Shown here in pieces: positions 39,920-50,168 of a stretch of 64,000 nt of DNA (the first letter of the stretch is position 1; each line of letters opens with the position of its first letter). Source of the stretch: Acidobacteriota bacterium. GTDB lineage: Bacteria; Acidobacteriota; Thermoanaerobaculia; Multivoradales; JBCCEF01. The position numbers and the translations under genes are program-made. The DNA is taken from positions 124,001 through 188,000 of the forward strand of contig JBCCHV010000001.1 of assembly GCA_039028635.1 (NCBI GenBank). The letters run 5' to 3'. The notes beneath the pieces are model-generated. The model was not told the DNA's origin and ran no database searches. It saw only the letters and a program-made list of their open reading frames with translations.

Positions 39920-41971
39920 ATGGAGCACGGCTCGACATTCCTCGCCGATCTCGCCATCGTCCTGGTGATGGCTGCGGGTATCAGCGTTGTCTTTCGCTTC
40001 CTACGCCAGCCGGTGGTCCTCGGCTACCTCCTCGCCGGTGTGGTGGTCGGTCCCCACCTGCCTCTGCATTGGGTTTCGGAAGAAGGTCAGGTCGAGGCCC
40101 TCGCCGAGTTCGGAGTCGTGCTGGTGATGTTCTCGGTGGGCCTGGAGTTCAGCTTTCGGCGCCTCGCCCGGGTGCTGCCGGCGGCGGGCCTACCGGCGGT
40201 TATTCAGATGGCGACCCTCGCCTGGCTCGGCACCTTGATCGCCCGCGCCTTCGGTTGGTCGGATCTCGAATCGATCTTCTTGGCATCCTGCCTGGCGATC
40301 TCCAGCACGATGGTGGTGGTGCGTGCCCTCGACGAGGTGAAGGTGCCGCGTGCCTCTTCGGAGCTCGCCCTAGGTATTCTGGTGACCCAGGACATCGTCG
40401 CCATCCTGCTGATTGCGGCGCTCACCGCCGTGGTCTCCGGCAGCGGGCTCGAGACCGCGGCTCTGGCATCGACGGCGGGGGAGCTGGCGCTTTTCTTGGT
40501 GGCCCTGGTGGTGGTGGGGCTGTTGCTCATTCCGGCCTTGATTCGGCGCCTCGCCAAGCTGGGGAGTGCCGAGATGATGGTGGTCACCGTCACCGGCATC
40601 GCCTTCGGCCTGGCGCTGCTCGCCGAGCGCATGGGCTACTCGGTGGCCCTCGGTGCCTTCATCGCCGGTGCGCTGGTCGCCGAGGCCGGCCAGCGGGAGC
40701 GCATCGAAGAGCTGGTGCGGCCGTTGCGCGATCTCTTTGCGGCGGTCTTCTTCGTCGCCATCGGCATGGCCGTCGATCCGCGCTCACTGATCGCCGACCT
40801 GCCCCTCGGGCTGCTGGTGGTGGCGGCGATCGTCATCGGCCAGCTGGTGAGCGTGACCTTGGGTGGCGTCCTGGCAGGCCGGGGGTTGGCCGTCTCGGTG
40901 CGGTCCGGAGCCGCTCTCGGTCAGATCGGCGAGTTCTCCTTCATCATCGCGACCCTCGGCGTCGCCTCCGGGGTGGTGCGGCCAGCGCTGTACTCGACGA
41001 TCGTCCTCGCCGCCCTGATGACCACCTTCACGACCCCCATCTCGCTGCGCTTCGCGGATCGCATTGCTTGCGCCATCGACGGTGTCCTGCCACCTCGAAT
41101 CCGCACCCTCTTGACCCTCTATGGTTCCTGGCTGGAGGCTCTCCCGGCCGGCATCAAGCGGGGCGTCCACCGTTCGCGGCCACGTCGCCTGGTGGCCGCC
41201 CTGGCCCTCGATACGGTGGTCCTGATCGCCTTGACGGTGGTGGGCAGCCTGGCCCATCGGCCGCTGGGAGCCACCGTCGCCGAGGCCGTCGGCACGGCAC
41301 CCAGGTGGGGCACCGTGGTGGTGATCGCGACGGTGGTGGTGCTGTCTCTGCCCTTCATGGCGGGAGTTCTGCGCTCGGGCCGTTCCCTCGGCCAAGAGCT
41401 CGCCGCCGTGGCTTTGCCGGCGAAGAGCGAGGGTCCCGATCTCGCCAACGCGCCGCGCCAAGCGATGACCGTCCTGCTGGGAGTGGCGGTGGTGTCCCTC
41501 GTCGCCCTGCTCTATGTGATGGCGACGCAGCCGTTCCTGCCGGTGGGATGGGGGCTGGTCGTGCTGGCGGTCACCGCCACCGGCCTAGGGATCGCCTGCT
41601 GGCGGACCTCGGGCAATCTCGACCAGCACGTGCGGGCGGGAGCCCAAGCCTTCGCCGCCGGCCTGCTCGGGAGGAGCTCCTCCGGCCGCCCCCGGGGAGC
41701 GCCGGAGATTTCCCAGCTCCTGGTCGGGCTCGGAGATCTGACGGCCCACGAGATGCAAGCCGGCAGCTACGGCATCGATCGCACCCTCGCCGAGATCAAC
41801 CTGCGTGGTCACACCGGGGCCACCGTCTTGGCGGTGCGCCGCGCGGAAGAGGTCCACAGCCTGCCCGGTGGGGACTGGACCGTCGCACCCGGCGATCTGC
41901 TCGGCCTCACCGGCTCCCACAGCGCCGTCGAAGCGGCCCGCGAGCTGCTGCGGTCGGGACCCGAACCTTGA
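39920..41971 (+). CDS. CPA2 monovalent cation:proton antiporter (KefB-like) with TrkA-C domain
   Basis: The 683-residue protein has about 12 membrane helices in the first 400 residues: LRQPVVLGYLLAGVVVGPHL, FGVVLVMFSVGLEFSFRRL, TQDIVAILLI (the QD of the ion site) and FFVAIGMAVDPRS. A further hydrophobic segment follows (about 440-560). A C-terminal TrkA-C domain (HEMQAGSYGIDRTLAEINLR to VAPGDLLGLTGSHSAVEAAR) replaces the RCK-N domain of Kef proteins. It probably exchanges K+ or Na+ for protons. It is a single gene. Confidence 0.9.
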   Translation: MEHGSTFLADLAIVLVMAAGISVVFRFLRQPVVLGYLLAGVVVGPHLPLHWVSEEGQVEALAEFGVVLVMFSVGLEFSFRRLARVLPAAGLPAVIQMATLAWLGTLIARAFGWSDLESIFLASCLAISSTMVVVRALDEVKVPRASSELALGILVTQDIVAILLIAALTAVVSGSGLETAALASTAGELALFLVALVVVGLLLIPALIRRLAKLGSAEMMVVTVTGIAFGLALLAERMGYSVALGAFIAGALVAEAGQRERIEELVRPLRDLFAAVFFVAIGMAVDPRSLIADLPLGLLVVAAIVIGQLVSVTLGGVLAGRGLAVSVRSGAALGQIGEFSFIIATLGVASGVVRPALYSTIVLAALMTTFTTPISLRFADRIACAIDGVLPPRIRTLLTLYGSWLEALPAGIKRGVHRSRPRRLVAALALDTVVLIALTVVGSLAHRPLGATVAEAVGTAPRWGTVVVIATVVVLSLPFMAGVLRSGRSLGQELAAVALPAKSEGPDLANAPRQAMTVLLGVAVVSLVALLYVMATQPFLPVGWGLVVLAVTATGLGIACWRTSGNLDQHVRAGAQAFAAGLLGRSSSGRPRGAPEISQLLVGLGDLTAHEMQAGSYGIDRTLAEINLRGHTGATVLAVRRAEEVHSLPGGDWTVAPGDLLGLTGSHSAVEAARELLRSGPEP

Positions 41972-42001
41972 GCCCAGCGCGCGGCGCTCGGAAGGTTCGG
42001 A

Positions 42002-43189
42002 TCAGGAGCTCTGAGGCGCGACGGCGACGCCGTCGTTGATCGTCGCCCCCGGGTAGAGAATGACCTCCTCACCCTCCTCCAGGCCGGTGAGAACCTCGGC
42101 GCGGTCGGCGGTTCGCTGGCCGAGGGTGGCGATTCGGCGCTGGCTTTCGCCGTCCGCGACGACGAAGACACTCCACTCCTCACCGCGCCGCACCAGGGCA
42201 CCGGTGGGGACCGTCAGAACGTTGTCCTGCTCCCAGACCACGACCTTCACCTGCACCCGAAAGCCGTCGGCGAGGCCGCGGCGGTCCTCGGTGGAGCCGG
42301 ACAGGTCGACGACCACGTTGACGCGCTGCTCTTCGACCCCGAGGGCGGAGATCTTGAGGAAGGCCGAGGGCTCGACCCGCTGCACCCGCCCGACGAGGGG
42401 CTGATCGCCGCCCCAGTCTTCGATCACCACCTCCTGACCGGGCCGAATCCGCACCGCTTCACTGGACAGGAAGTCCGCCACCAGCTCGAGGTCGGAGGCA
42501 TCGCCGAGATCGAGCAGAGGCTCGCCGGCGCGGACGGTGGCGGCGCTTTCGCGATGGCGGCGGAGGACCACACCGGTGATCGGCGAGCGAATCTCGACAA
42601 TCCCCTCATCGGCCGAGCGGCGATCGAAGCCGAGACGGGCGCGCGCGGCGGCGACTCGGGAGCGGGCGCTGGCGACGGCGTGCTCGGCGGCGCGCGCCGA
42701 GAGGGTTACCCTCTGGGCCTCCAGCTCGACCTCTTCGTAGCGTTCTTGGGAGACCACCTGATCGGCGACCAGGCGTGCGTAGCGCTCCCGCTCGTCGCGC
42801 GCGAAGGCGAGCTCCGAGGCGACCCGCTCGCGCTGAGCCTGCTGTTCCTCGAGCTCCGCCTGGGCGGCCCGCAGCTCGGCGCGGGCTTCGGCGCGAGCCC
42901 GGGCGTCGAGCGGTGTCGGCGCCGCCGGTTCGAGAGTCGCCACCACCGTCTCCTCGGCCACCACCGAATCGCCGGCTTCCAGCAAGACCCGGCGCAGACG
43001 ACCATCCACCGGCGCCGTGACCTCGTAGCGGTGACGCACCCGGGTTTCGCCCTCTTCCGCCAAGAACACCTGAAGGGGCCCGCGTTCGACGCGGGCGACG
43101 TCGACCGTTGTCGGCTGGGGTCGCAGACTCCAGACCAGGGCGACCACCGCCAGCGCCACCCCGGCCCACAGGAGATAACGAAGTTTCAT
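42002..43189 (-). CDS. HlyD/MacA-type periplasmic adaptor of an ABC efflux pump
   Basis: The 395-residue protein has an N-terminal membrane anchor (YLLWAGVALAVVALVWSL), the beta-barrel/lipoyl half-motif around RRVLLEAGDSVVAEETVVATL, a long coiled coil (RAELRAAQAELEEQQAQRER to AEHAVASARSRVAAARARL) and the second lipoyl half IRSPITGVVLRRHRES. This is the membrane-fusion design of MacA. It is the last gene of the operon with a FtsX-type permease and an ATPase, so the three form a tripartite exporter. The substrate is unknown and no outer-membrane channel gene is adjacent. Confidence 0.88.
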   Translation of the reverse strand: MKLRYLLWAGVALAVVALVWSLRPQPTTVDVARVERGPLQVFLAEEGETRVRHRYEVTAPVDGRLRRVLLEAGDSVVAEETVVATLEPAAPTPLDARARAEARAELRAAQAELEEQQAQRERVASELAFARDERERYARLVADQVVSQERYEEVELEAQRVTLSARAAEHAVASARSRVAAARARLGFDRRSADEGIVEIRSPITGVVLRRHRESAATVRAGEPLLDLGDASDLELVADFLSSEAVRIRPGQEVVIEDWGGDQPLVGRVQRVEPSAFLKISALGVEEQRVNVVVDLSGSTEDRRGLADGFRVQVKVVVWEQDNVLTVPTGALVRRGEEWSVFVVADGESQRRIATLGQRTADRAEVLTGLEEGEEVILYPGATINDGVAVAPQSS

Positions 43190-43202
43190 CGCAGGCTTCC
43201 TT

Positions 43203-45566
43203 TCATTCGCGGGTCTTGAGAGTCGCCACCAGGTCGAGCCGTCGCAGACGCCGTCGCACCAGCAGCGCAGAGACGGTCGCCGCCACCAGGACGATGATCA
43301 TCGCCCCGCCGAAGGTCGAGGGCTCGATGGCGAGCGGCAAGCGCATGAGCTCGTTGTCGAACATGGTCAGCGTCATCGCTGTCAGGGCGAAGCCGAGGAG
43401 GGCTCCGACCGGCAGCGCCAAGAAGGTGATGGCGGCGAGCTCTCCGAGGAGAATGGCGGAAATCTCGCGGCGGGTGAACCCCAGGATTCGCAAGCTGGCG
43501 AGATCCCGTTGCAGCTCCGAGAGGGTCACCCGGGCGGTGTTGTAGACCACTCCGGTGGCGATGACGGAACCGAACAAGATATTGAAGAAGATCATCACGC
43601 CGAGGTTCTCGGCGAGGGTGTTTCGGAAGCTCTCGACGGCGGCGCTGGTGAGGGCCAGGGAGGCCACCGTCGGCAGCGCCTTGACTTCGCGGAAGAGCTG
43701 ATTGCCGGCGCGTCGGTCGAAGCTCAGGTGGATTCCCGAGAGGGCCTCTTCCTCGCCGAGGAGCTGCTGCAGAGCGCCCAGCTCCATGATCGCGGAGAGG
43801 CCCATGACCTCTTCGACGACCGCCGTCACCGGCACCTCGGCGCTGGTCCGCCGGCCGGTGAGAACCTCGACCGTCAGCCGCTGGCCGGGCGCGATGGCGA
43901 GGACCTCGGCGAGCTTGGCGCTCAGGGAAAGCCCCTCGACCGGGGGTGGCTGCGGACCGGCGCCGATGTCGACCTGACGCTGTAGCTCACCGACCGCCGG
44001 CAGGCCGGTGATGGCGAGCTGACGACTGCGGGCGCCGTGGCGCAGGCGGACCGGGACGGTGCGGAAAGGTTCGGCCCGCAGGACCCCCGGCAGGCGATCG
44101 GCGGCATGCACGACGGCGGTCGATCGATCCTCGAAGAAGGTCATGGTGGCATCGTGCCGGCGAGCGGTCTCGAACTCCAGCCGGATGACCTCGTCGAGGG
44201 CGTCGAAGAAGGACGATCCGAGCACCAGAATGGCCACCGAGAGGGCCAGACCGAGGACCGCCAGGGAAGTGCGGAGGGGGCGCCGCGCCAGATGCCTCAA
44301 CACCATGCGGGCCTCCGGCGGCAGCGCCTTTTTGAGCCCGAGGCGCTCGATCCAACCGCGCCGATAGGCCACCGGCGGCTCCGGCCGCAGGGCTTCCGCC
44401 GGCGGGATTCGGACCGCACGGCGAACCGCCGAGAAGGCGCCGAAGGCGGCGGCACCGACGCTCACCAGGAGGGCCGTCCAGAGGAGCAGCGACGGCATCT
44501 CGAAGACGAAGCGGGGGAAGCGGAAATAGTCGCTGTAGAGGGCGGTCATGCCGAGCCCCAAGCGATGGCCACCGAAGATCCCGAGGACGGCGCCGACCAG
44601 GCCGACGGCGATCGCCATGGCGCCGTAGTGGAGGGCCAGCGCCAAGTTGCCATAGCCGAGGGCCTTGAGGGCGGCAATCTGGGGACGCTGCAGTGAGAGC
44701 AGGCGAGCGAAGACGATATTGAGCAGAAAGGCCGCCACCGAGAGGAAGATGATCGGCTGGATGGTGGCGAAGGAGGACAGCTCGGAGAGCTCGTTCTCGA
44801 CGAACCAGTTCGAGCTCTGGAGGGAGCGGGGAATGGCTCCTAGTCCGCCGTAGGGCTCGAGCACCCGGTCGGTGTCCGCCAGCACCGCCGGCAGCGAGGC
44901 ATCGGCGGTGAGCTGGAGGGCGACATCGTTGAAGGCACCATCGAGGTCGAAGGCGGTGGCGAGGGCTTGGCGCCCCATCCAGAGGACTCCAAAGCGCTGA
45001 TCGTCGGGCAGCAGCGCCCCAGCCGGTTGGCTGTAGACATACTCCGGCGAGAGACCGATTCCGACGATGTCGAGGCGCCGGTAGCGACCGTTGATCACCG
45101 CTGCCAGGGAGTCGCCGAGGACCAGGCGATGGGCGCTGGCGAAGGCCTCGCTGACCACCGTCTCCCGGGGTCGCGCCGGATCGGGCCAGAAACCGCGGCG
45201 CAGGAAAACCCGGTTGAGGGCCGGCTCGCCGGGGAGGGGCAGGGAGATCAGACGGCCGACGACCGGCTCGTCGAAGTCGACGACGTCGAGATTGACCTCC
45301 GCAACCACTCGCGTATCCACCTGCTGTACGCCGTCGATGGCGGCGAGCTGGTTCGCCACCCGCTGCGGAACCCGCTTCGCCTGGCCGAAGACGTCGGCGA
45401 ATCGGGTCTGATCGTAGTAGAGCTGACGGGCGCCTTCGAGGGTATGGAAGGTGCTGCCGTAGGCCACCATCATGGCGATGCCGGCTCCCACCACCAGGGC
45501 GATGGCGAGGGCCTGGGCCTTGAGGCTCCAGAGGTCACGCAGCATCTTGCGGTCGAGGGCCCTCAC
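43203..45566 (-). CDS. ABC transporter permease, double FtsX domains
   Basis: The 787-residue protein has a first membrane helix (LKAQALAIALVVGAGIAMMV), a large extracytoplasmic region, three helices near 270-390, a second such set beginning with LRTSLAVLGLALSVAILVLG, and a final trio ending LVAATVSALLVRRRLRRLD. This is the duplicated FtsX/MacB-like layout without an attached ATPase. It starts with GTG at 45566, three bases after the ATPase stop, and is 13 bases upstream of the adaptor gene. Confidence 0.9.
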   Translation of the reverse strand: MRALDRKMLRDLWSLKAQALAIALVVGAGIAMMVAYGSTFHTLEGARQLYYDQTRFADVFGQAKRVPQRVANQLAAIDGVQQVDTRVVAEVNLDVVDFDEPVVGRLISLPLPGEPALNRVFLRRGFWPDPARPRETVVSEAFASAHRLVLGDSLAAVINGRYRRLDIVGIGLSPEYVYSQPAGALLPDDQRFGVLWMGRQALATAFDLDGAFNDVALQLTADASLPAVLADTDRVLEPYGGLGAIPRSLQSSNWFVENELSELSSFATIQPIIFLSVAAFLLNIVFARLLSLQRPQIAALKALGYGNLALALHYGAMAIAVGLVGAVLGIFGGHRLGLGMTALYSDYFRFPRFVFEMPSLLLWTALLVSVGAAAFGAFSAVRRAVRIPPAEALRPEPPVAYRRGWIERLGLKKALPPEARMVLRHLARRPLRTSLAVLGLALSVAILVLGSSFFDALDEVIRLEFETARRHDATMTFFEDRSTAVVHAADRLPGVLRAEPFRTVPVRLRHGARSRQLAITGLPAVGELQRQVDIGAGPQPPPVEGLSLSAKLAEVLAIAPGQRLTVEVLTGRRTSAEVPVTAVVEEVMGLSAIMELGALQQLLGEEEALSGIHLSFDRRAGNQLFREVKALPTVASLALTSAAVESFRNTLAENLGVMIFFNILFGSVIATGVVYNTARVTLSELQRDLASLRILGFTRREISAILLGELAAITFLALPVGALLGFALTAMTLTMFDNELMRLPLAIEPSTFGGAMIIVLVAATVSALLVRRRLRRLDLVATLKTRE

Positions 45567-45569
45567 GGC

Positions 45570-46292
45570 TCACCACTCGAGGTCACCGGGCAGTGCCCGG
45601 TGAGGATTGCGGTCGATCCCGACGATGCGACCGTCGGCGAGGCGAATGACGCGGTCGGCGATCTGACCGATGGCGGCGTTGTGGGTAATCACGGCGACGG
45701 TGGTGCCGAGCTCGCGATGAATCCGGTCGATGGCTTCGAGGACCAGAATTCCGGTGGCGATGTCGAGGGCTCCCGTGGGCTCGTCGCAGAGCAGCACCTG
45801 GGGCCGCTTGGCGATCGCCCGGGCGATCGCGACGCGCTGCTGCTCGCCACCGGAGAGCTGGGCCGGGAAGTGGTCGCGGCGATCTTCGAGGCCGACCAGA
45901 CGCAAGGCCTCGGCGGGAGCCATCGGATCGACGGCGATGTCCGTCACCAGCTCGACGTTCTCCTCCGCGGTCAAACTCGGGATCAAGTTGTAGAACTGGA
46001 AGACGAAACCGACGTGCTCGCGACGATAGCGGGTGCGCTCCGCCTCGTCGGCACCGTCGAGCCGTAGGGTGCGGAATCGCACGCTACCGGAGGTCGGTAC
46101 ATCGAGGCCACCGAGGATGTTGAGGAGGGTCGATTTGCCGCTGCCGGACGGTCCCAAGAGGACGATGTACTCGGACTCCGTGAGATCGAGGTCGACCTGC
46201 GCCAAGGCGACCACCTCGACCTCGCCCATGCGGTAAATCTTGGACAGGCCGCGAGCTTCGAAGAGGGACTCCCTGGGTGAGCTTTGGATCAT
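45570..46292 (-). CDS. ABC transporter ATP-binding protein (LolD/MacB type)
   Basis: The 240-residue ATPase has Walker [10 protein letters not shown], signature LSGGEQQR, Walker [10 protein letters not shown] and the H-loop TVAVITHN. The sequence matches the MacB/LolD group that works by mechanotransmission with FtsX-type permeases. It is the first gene of the three-gene export operon and is divergent from the phosphorylase gene across a 190-base gap in which I see no clear promoter box. Confidence 0.95.
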   Translation of the reverse strand: MIQSSPRESLFEARGLSKIYRMGEVEVVALAQVDLDLTESEYIVLLGPSGSGKSTLLNILGGLDVPTSGSVRFRTLRLDGADEAERTRYRREHVGFVFQFYNLIPSLTAEENVELVTDIAVDPMAPAEALRLVGLEDRRDHFPAQLSGGEQQRVAIARAIAKRPQVLLCDEPTGALDIATGILVLEAIDRIHRELGTTVAVITHNAAIGQIADRVIRLADGRIVGIDRNPHRALPGDLEW

Positions 46293-46482
46293 CGACCCTC
46301 CCTTCGTCCTGGCACCGAAGATCGGACAATTCGGAGCCTATCGGAATCGCGACCCGGCGGTCGAGGTTTTTCGTTCGCAGGAGTGCCGCCGAGACGCTGT
46401 ACAGGCGGCCTTCGGATTGTCATGATCGGCCGACTATTGAGCCGTACCGTCGAGGTTTGTTCGCCGAGGAGCCCGAACCGTC

Positions 46483-48654
46483 ATGTCCCAGCCATTTCGA
46501 ATTCCGACCGTGCCGGCAGCCGACGTCGAGCTTCCGGAGGAAGTCTCCAAGCTTTACGACCTGGCCTACAACCTCTGGTGGACCTGGAGCCCGAAAGCCT
46601 GGAGGCTGTTCGCCCACATCGATCGCTGGGCCTGGGAGAAGTACCGGAATCCGGTCGAGATGCTGCTCAATGTCACCGCCTCCGACTGGCAGAGCCTGAT
46701 CGCCAGCGACTCTTTCATGAGCGAGTTTCGAGACACGGTGGCGGACTTCGAGGACTACATGGGAGAGCGCAACGGCACCTGGTATGACTCTCAAGGGCCA
46801 CAGGAACCGATCGCCTATTTCTCGATGGAGTATGGGCTGCATCAGTCGCTGGCGATCTATTCCGGTGGTCTCGGGGTGCTTTCCGGTGACCACAACAAGA
46901 GCGCCAGCGATCTCGGCCTACCGCTGGTGGCGGTGGGATTGCTCTACCGCTGCGGCTATTTTCGTCAGACCATCGATCCCGAAGGCCGCCAGCAGCACTT
47001 CTATCCCGAGTACGACTTCTCCCGCTTGCCGCTCCGGCTGGCCGCCGGCCAGACCCGCCGCGAGGTTCGGGTCACGGTGCCGCTGGCGGACCGCGAGGTG
47101 ACGGTGCGAGTTTGGGTCGCCCAGGTCGGTCGAGTGCCGTTGCTGCTGCTCGATACGGATGTCCCCGAGAATCCGACGGCGCTGCGCCCGATCACCAACA
47201 ATCTCTATGTCCGGGGGCGCGAGATGCGCCTGGTGCAAGAGACCGTGCTGGGGCTCGGGGGGGTGGCGGCCCTGGCGGCCCTCGGCATCTCCCCCGGAGT
47301 CTGGCACGTCAACGAGGGCCACTGTGCTCTCCTCCAGCTCGAGCGCCTGCGCCGGCTGGAGAAGGACGGCGTGGGGCCGCTGCGGGAAGCTCTCACGGAG
47401 CTGGCGCGCAACACCGTGTTCACAACCCACACACCGGTACCGGCCGGCAATGAGACCTTCGATCGCGGCCTGGCGCGGCGCTACCTCGAGCCCTTCGACG
47501 GGCTTTTCGGAATGACGACGGAGGACCTCCTCGACCTCGGCCAGAGCGGTCGTGTCGGCGACGATGCCTTCAATCTCACCGCCCTCGGCTTGCGCACCAG
47601 CGGCTACGCCAACGCGGTGAGTCGCCTGAACGCCGAGGTGACCAACGACATGTGGCGCCATCTGCGGCGCGCCGGTGATCAGTCCGAGGTCGAGATTCGG
47701 CCGATCACCAATGGTGTCCATGCACCCACCTGGGTCGGGCGCGAGATGCGTGACGTGTTGCGCCGGCACCTCGGGGAGACCTGGCAAGATCGCTTACTGC
47801 AGGAACCGGCGGTGGCCGAGGTCGCCCTGCGCGAGCTGTCCGACGCCACCCTTTGGCGGGCGCGGCAGGCGCAGAAGGAGCGCCTGGTGCACTTCGCCCG
47901 CAGCCGCTGGCGGGAGCAGCTTGCCCGCCACGGCTGCGCTCCAGCGGAGCTCGACGGGGTTTCCGACCGGCTCGATCGGGAAACTCTGCTGATCGGCTTC
48001 GCGCGCCGCTTCGCCACCTACAAGCGAGCCCGCCTGATCTTCCGCGACCTGGAGCGCTTGCGGGCCCTCCTCTGGCACCGGGAGCGCCCGGTGACCCTGC
48101 TCTTCGCCGGCAAGGCCCATCCTGCCGACATTCCAGGTCAGCGGTTGATCGAGGAGATCTTCCGCCTCGGTCAATCGCCCGAGTTTCGCGGCCGAGTGTT
48201 CTTTCTCGAGGACTACGACATGCGCGTTGGCCAGAACCTGGTGCAGGGCACCGATGTCTGGCTGAATACTCCTCGGCGGCCGATGGAAGCGAGCGGCACC
48301 AGCGGCCAGAAGGCCGCCATGAACGGGGTCCCGAACCTGTCGATTCTCGATGGCTGGTGGCCCGAGGGCTGGGACGGTAGTAACGGTTGGGCGATCGACT
48401 CGGGGGCCGTCGGGGGGAGCGACGAAGAGAACGACGCGCGCGACGCGACCGCCCTTTACGCCACCCTCGAGGAGGTGGCGGAGCGCTACTACGATCGCAC
48501 CGCGGAGGGCTACTCGCCGCGCTGGCTCGCCATGGTTCGAAACTCGATTGCGACGGTCAGCGCGCAATTCTCGAGCGATCGGATGGTGCGGGACTACGCC
48601 GTCGAAGCCTACTTGCCGGCGCTGCGAGCCCGCATCGATTCGCCGGTCTCCTGA
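46483..48654 (+). CDS. glgP: Alpha-glucan phosphorylase
   Basis: The 723-residue protein belongs to the shorter bacterial/archaeal phosphorylase group (TIGR02094-like). It has an N-terminal DUF3417 region (YDLAYNLWWTWSPKAWRLF). Further motifs are YFSMEYGLHQSLAIYSGGLG, WHVNEGHCALLQLERL and FTTHTPVPAGNETF. The pyridoxal-phosphate site is SGTSGQKAAMNGVPNLSILD, with the Lys of GQKA. It releases glucose-1-phosphate from glycogen or maltodextrin. It is convergent with malQ-glk, which handle the same substrates. Confidence 0.93.
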   Translation: MSQPFRIPTVPAADVELPEEVSKLYDLAYNLWWTWSPKAWRLFAHIDRWAWEKYRNPVEMLLNVTASDWQSLIASDSFMSEFRDTVADFEDYMGERNGTWYDSQGPQEPIAYFSMEYGLHQSLAIYSGGLGVLSGDHNKSASDLGLPLVAVGLLYRCGYFRQTIDPEGRQQHFYPEYDFSRLPLRLAAGQTRREVRVTVPLADREVTVRVWVAQVGRVPLLLLDTDVPENPTALRPITNNLYVRGREMRLVQETVLGLGGVAALAALGISPGVWHVNEGHCALLQLERLRRLEKDGVGPLREALTELARNTVFTTHTPVPAGNETFDRGLARRYLEPFDGLFGMTTEDLLDLGQSGRVGDDAFNLTALGLRTSGYANAVSRLNAEVTNDMWRHLRRAGDQSEVEIRPITNGVHAPTWVGREMRDVLRRHLGETWQDRLLQEPAVAEVALRELSDATLWRARQAQKERLVHFARSRWREQLARHGCAPAELDGVSDRLDRETLLIGFARRFATYKRARLIFRDLERLRALLWHRERPVTLLFAGKAHPADIPGQRLIEEIFRLGQSPEFRGRVFFLEDYDMRVGQNLVQGTDVWLNTPRRPMEASGTSGQKAAMNGVPNLSILDGWWPEGWDGSNGWAIDSGAVGGSDEENDARDATALYATLEEVAERYYDRTAEGYSPRWLAMVRNSIATVSAQFSSDRMVRDYAVEAYLPALRARIDSPVS

Positions 48655-48665
48655 GCCCCTCTGGG

Positions 48666-50168
48666 CTAGCCGGCGGCAGTCTCGGTCTCGGGGCCACGAT
48701 CGCTGACGGCGATCAGCTCCGCCAGCCGTTCCGCCTCGCCGGTGCCGAGGTCCTGCGGTGATAGGCGCCAGGCCCAGTTGCCGACCGCCGAGCCGGGGCG
48801 GTTCATGCGCGCCTCGGGACCCAGACCGAGGACATCCTGGGCCGGCAAGATCGCCAGCTCGGCGGGGCTGGTGTAGGCGGCACGCTGCAGGGCCGAGTGA
48901 ATCGGTCCGGGGCCGAGATAAGAGCGGGCGCGACGCTTTGCCTGGTCCCCGAGGGAGCGCCACCAGCCGACGGTGGTGTCGTTGTCGTGGGTGCCCGTGT
49001 AGACCACCGCACGGCGAGGAATGGCATGGGGCAGGTGAACGCTGCCGGGTTCATCGAAGGCGAACTGCAGCACCCGCATCGTCGGCAGGTCGAAGGACCG
49101 GCGCAGGGCTTCGACCTCGGGAGTGACCACCCCGAGGTCCTCGGCGATCAGCGGCGCAAGGCCCTCCCGGGTGCCTACAAAGGCTGTGAACAGATCCCCG
49201 CCGGGGCCGGGACGCCATTCGCCCGCTGCCGCCGACTCGGCATTCGCGGGGATGCGCCAGAAGGCTTCGAAGCCGCGGAAATGATCGAGGCGTAGAAGGT
49301 CGAAACGCTGCAGCGCGCTGGCGAGACGATCAGTCCACCAGCGAAAGCCCTCGGCACGATGTCGGTCCCAGCGGTAGAGAGGGTTGCCCCAGGTCTGGCC
49401 GCGGGGGGAGAAGTAGTCCGGCGGAACTCCGGCGACGTGGCTCGGGTGACCGTCGGCGGCGAGCTCGAACAGGTCGCGGCGCTGCCACACCTCGACGCTA
49501 TCCGCTGAACAGTAGATCGGGAGGTCACCGAGTACCTGGACGCCAGCGGCGCGAACCCGCCGTCGAAAACGGCGCCACTGCTCGAGGAAACAGCCCTGCA
49601 CGAAGCGGTGGAAGGCGATGCGGTGCCGGAGGCGGTGCCGAGTCCGGTCGAGATCTTCGCGCCGGCGATCGCGCAGCGGGTCTTCCCAGGCCGTCCAGGG
49701 AGCGCCTTCGTGGGCTTCCTTGAGGGCGGCGAAGAGACTCCAATCATCGAGCCAGGAAGCCTCCGGGGCGAGGAGCTCCTCGAACCGGACGCGCACCTCA
49801 GGGCGCTGCTCGTAGGCTTTGAAAGCGTGGCCGAGGATTCTCTCCTGGTCCTCGCGGGCGCGAGCGAAGTCGACCCTCGGCGTCGCCGGCGAGGAGGGCA
49901 GTACCGAGCGCGGCAGCAATCCGCTTTCGAACAGCTCCAGGGGCGAGATCAGCAGCGGATTGCCGGCGCGAGAAGAGTGCGCCCCGTAGGGTGAATCTCC
50001 GAATCCGGGAGGGCCTGAGGGCAGAATTTGCCAGACCGCTTGATCGGCGGCCGCCAGCCAGTCGACGAAGGCCTCGGCGGCCGGTCCGAGCTGGCCGATG
50101 GCTCCGGGCGAGGGCAGCGACGTCAAGTGCAGGAGGATGCCGCCGCGGCGGCCGGCGACGGCGCTCAT
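48666..50168 (-). CDS. malQ: 4-alpha-glucanotransferase (amylomaltase)
   Basis: The 500-residue GH77 enzyme has the start GGILLHLTSLPSPGAIGQLG, GDLPIYCSADSVEVW, the nucleophile segment LLRLDHFRGFEAFW, IAEDLGVVTPEVEALR and VYTGTHDNDTTVGWW. It moves glucan chains to form longer maltodextrins for the phosphorylase. Its ATG overlaps the glk stop by four bases (ATGA). The longer upstream frame lies inside glk and is not real. Confidence 0.95.
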   Translation of the reverse strand: MSAVAGRRGGILLHLTSLPSPGAIGQLGPAAEAFVDWLAAADQAVWQILPSGPPGFGDSPYGAHSSRAGNPLLISPLELFESGLLPRSVLPSSPATPRVDFARAREDQERILGHAFKAYEQRPEVRVRFEELLAPEASWLDDWSLFAALKEAHEGAPWTAWEDPLRDRRREDLDRTRHRLRHRIAFHRFVQGCFLEQWRRFRRRVRAAGVQVLGDLPIYCSADSVEVWQRRDLFELAADGHPSHVAGVPPDYFSPRGQTWGNPLYRWDRHRAEGFRWWTDRLASALQRFDLLRLDHFRGFEAFWRIPANAESAAAGEWRPGPGGDLFTAFVGTREGLAPLIAEDLGVVTPEVEALRRSFDLPTMRVLQFAFDEPGSVHLPHAIPRRAVVYTGTHDNDTTVGWWRSLGDQAKRRARSYLGPGPIHSALQRAAYTSPAELAILPAQDVLGLGPEARMNRPGSAVGNWAWRLSPQDLGTGEAERLAELIAVSDRGPETETAAG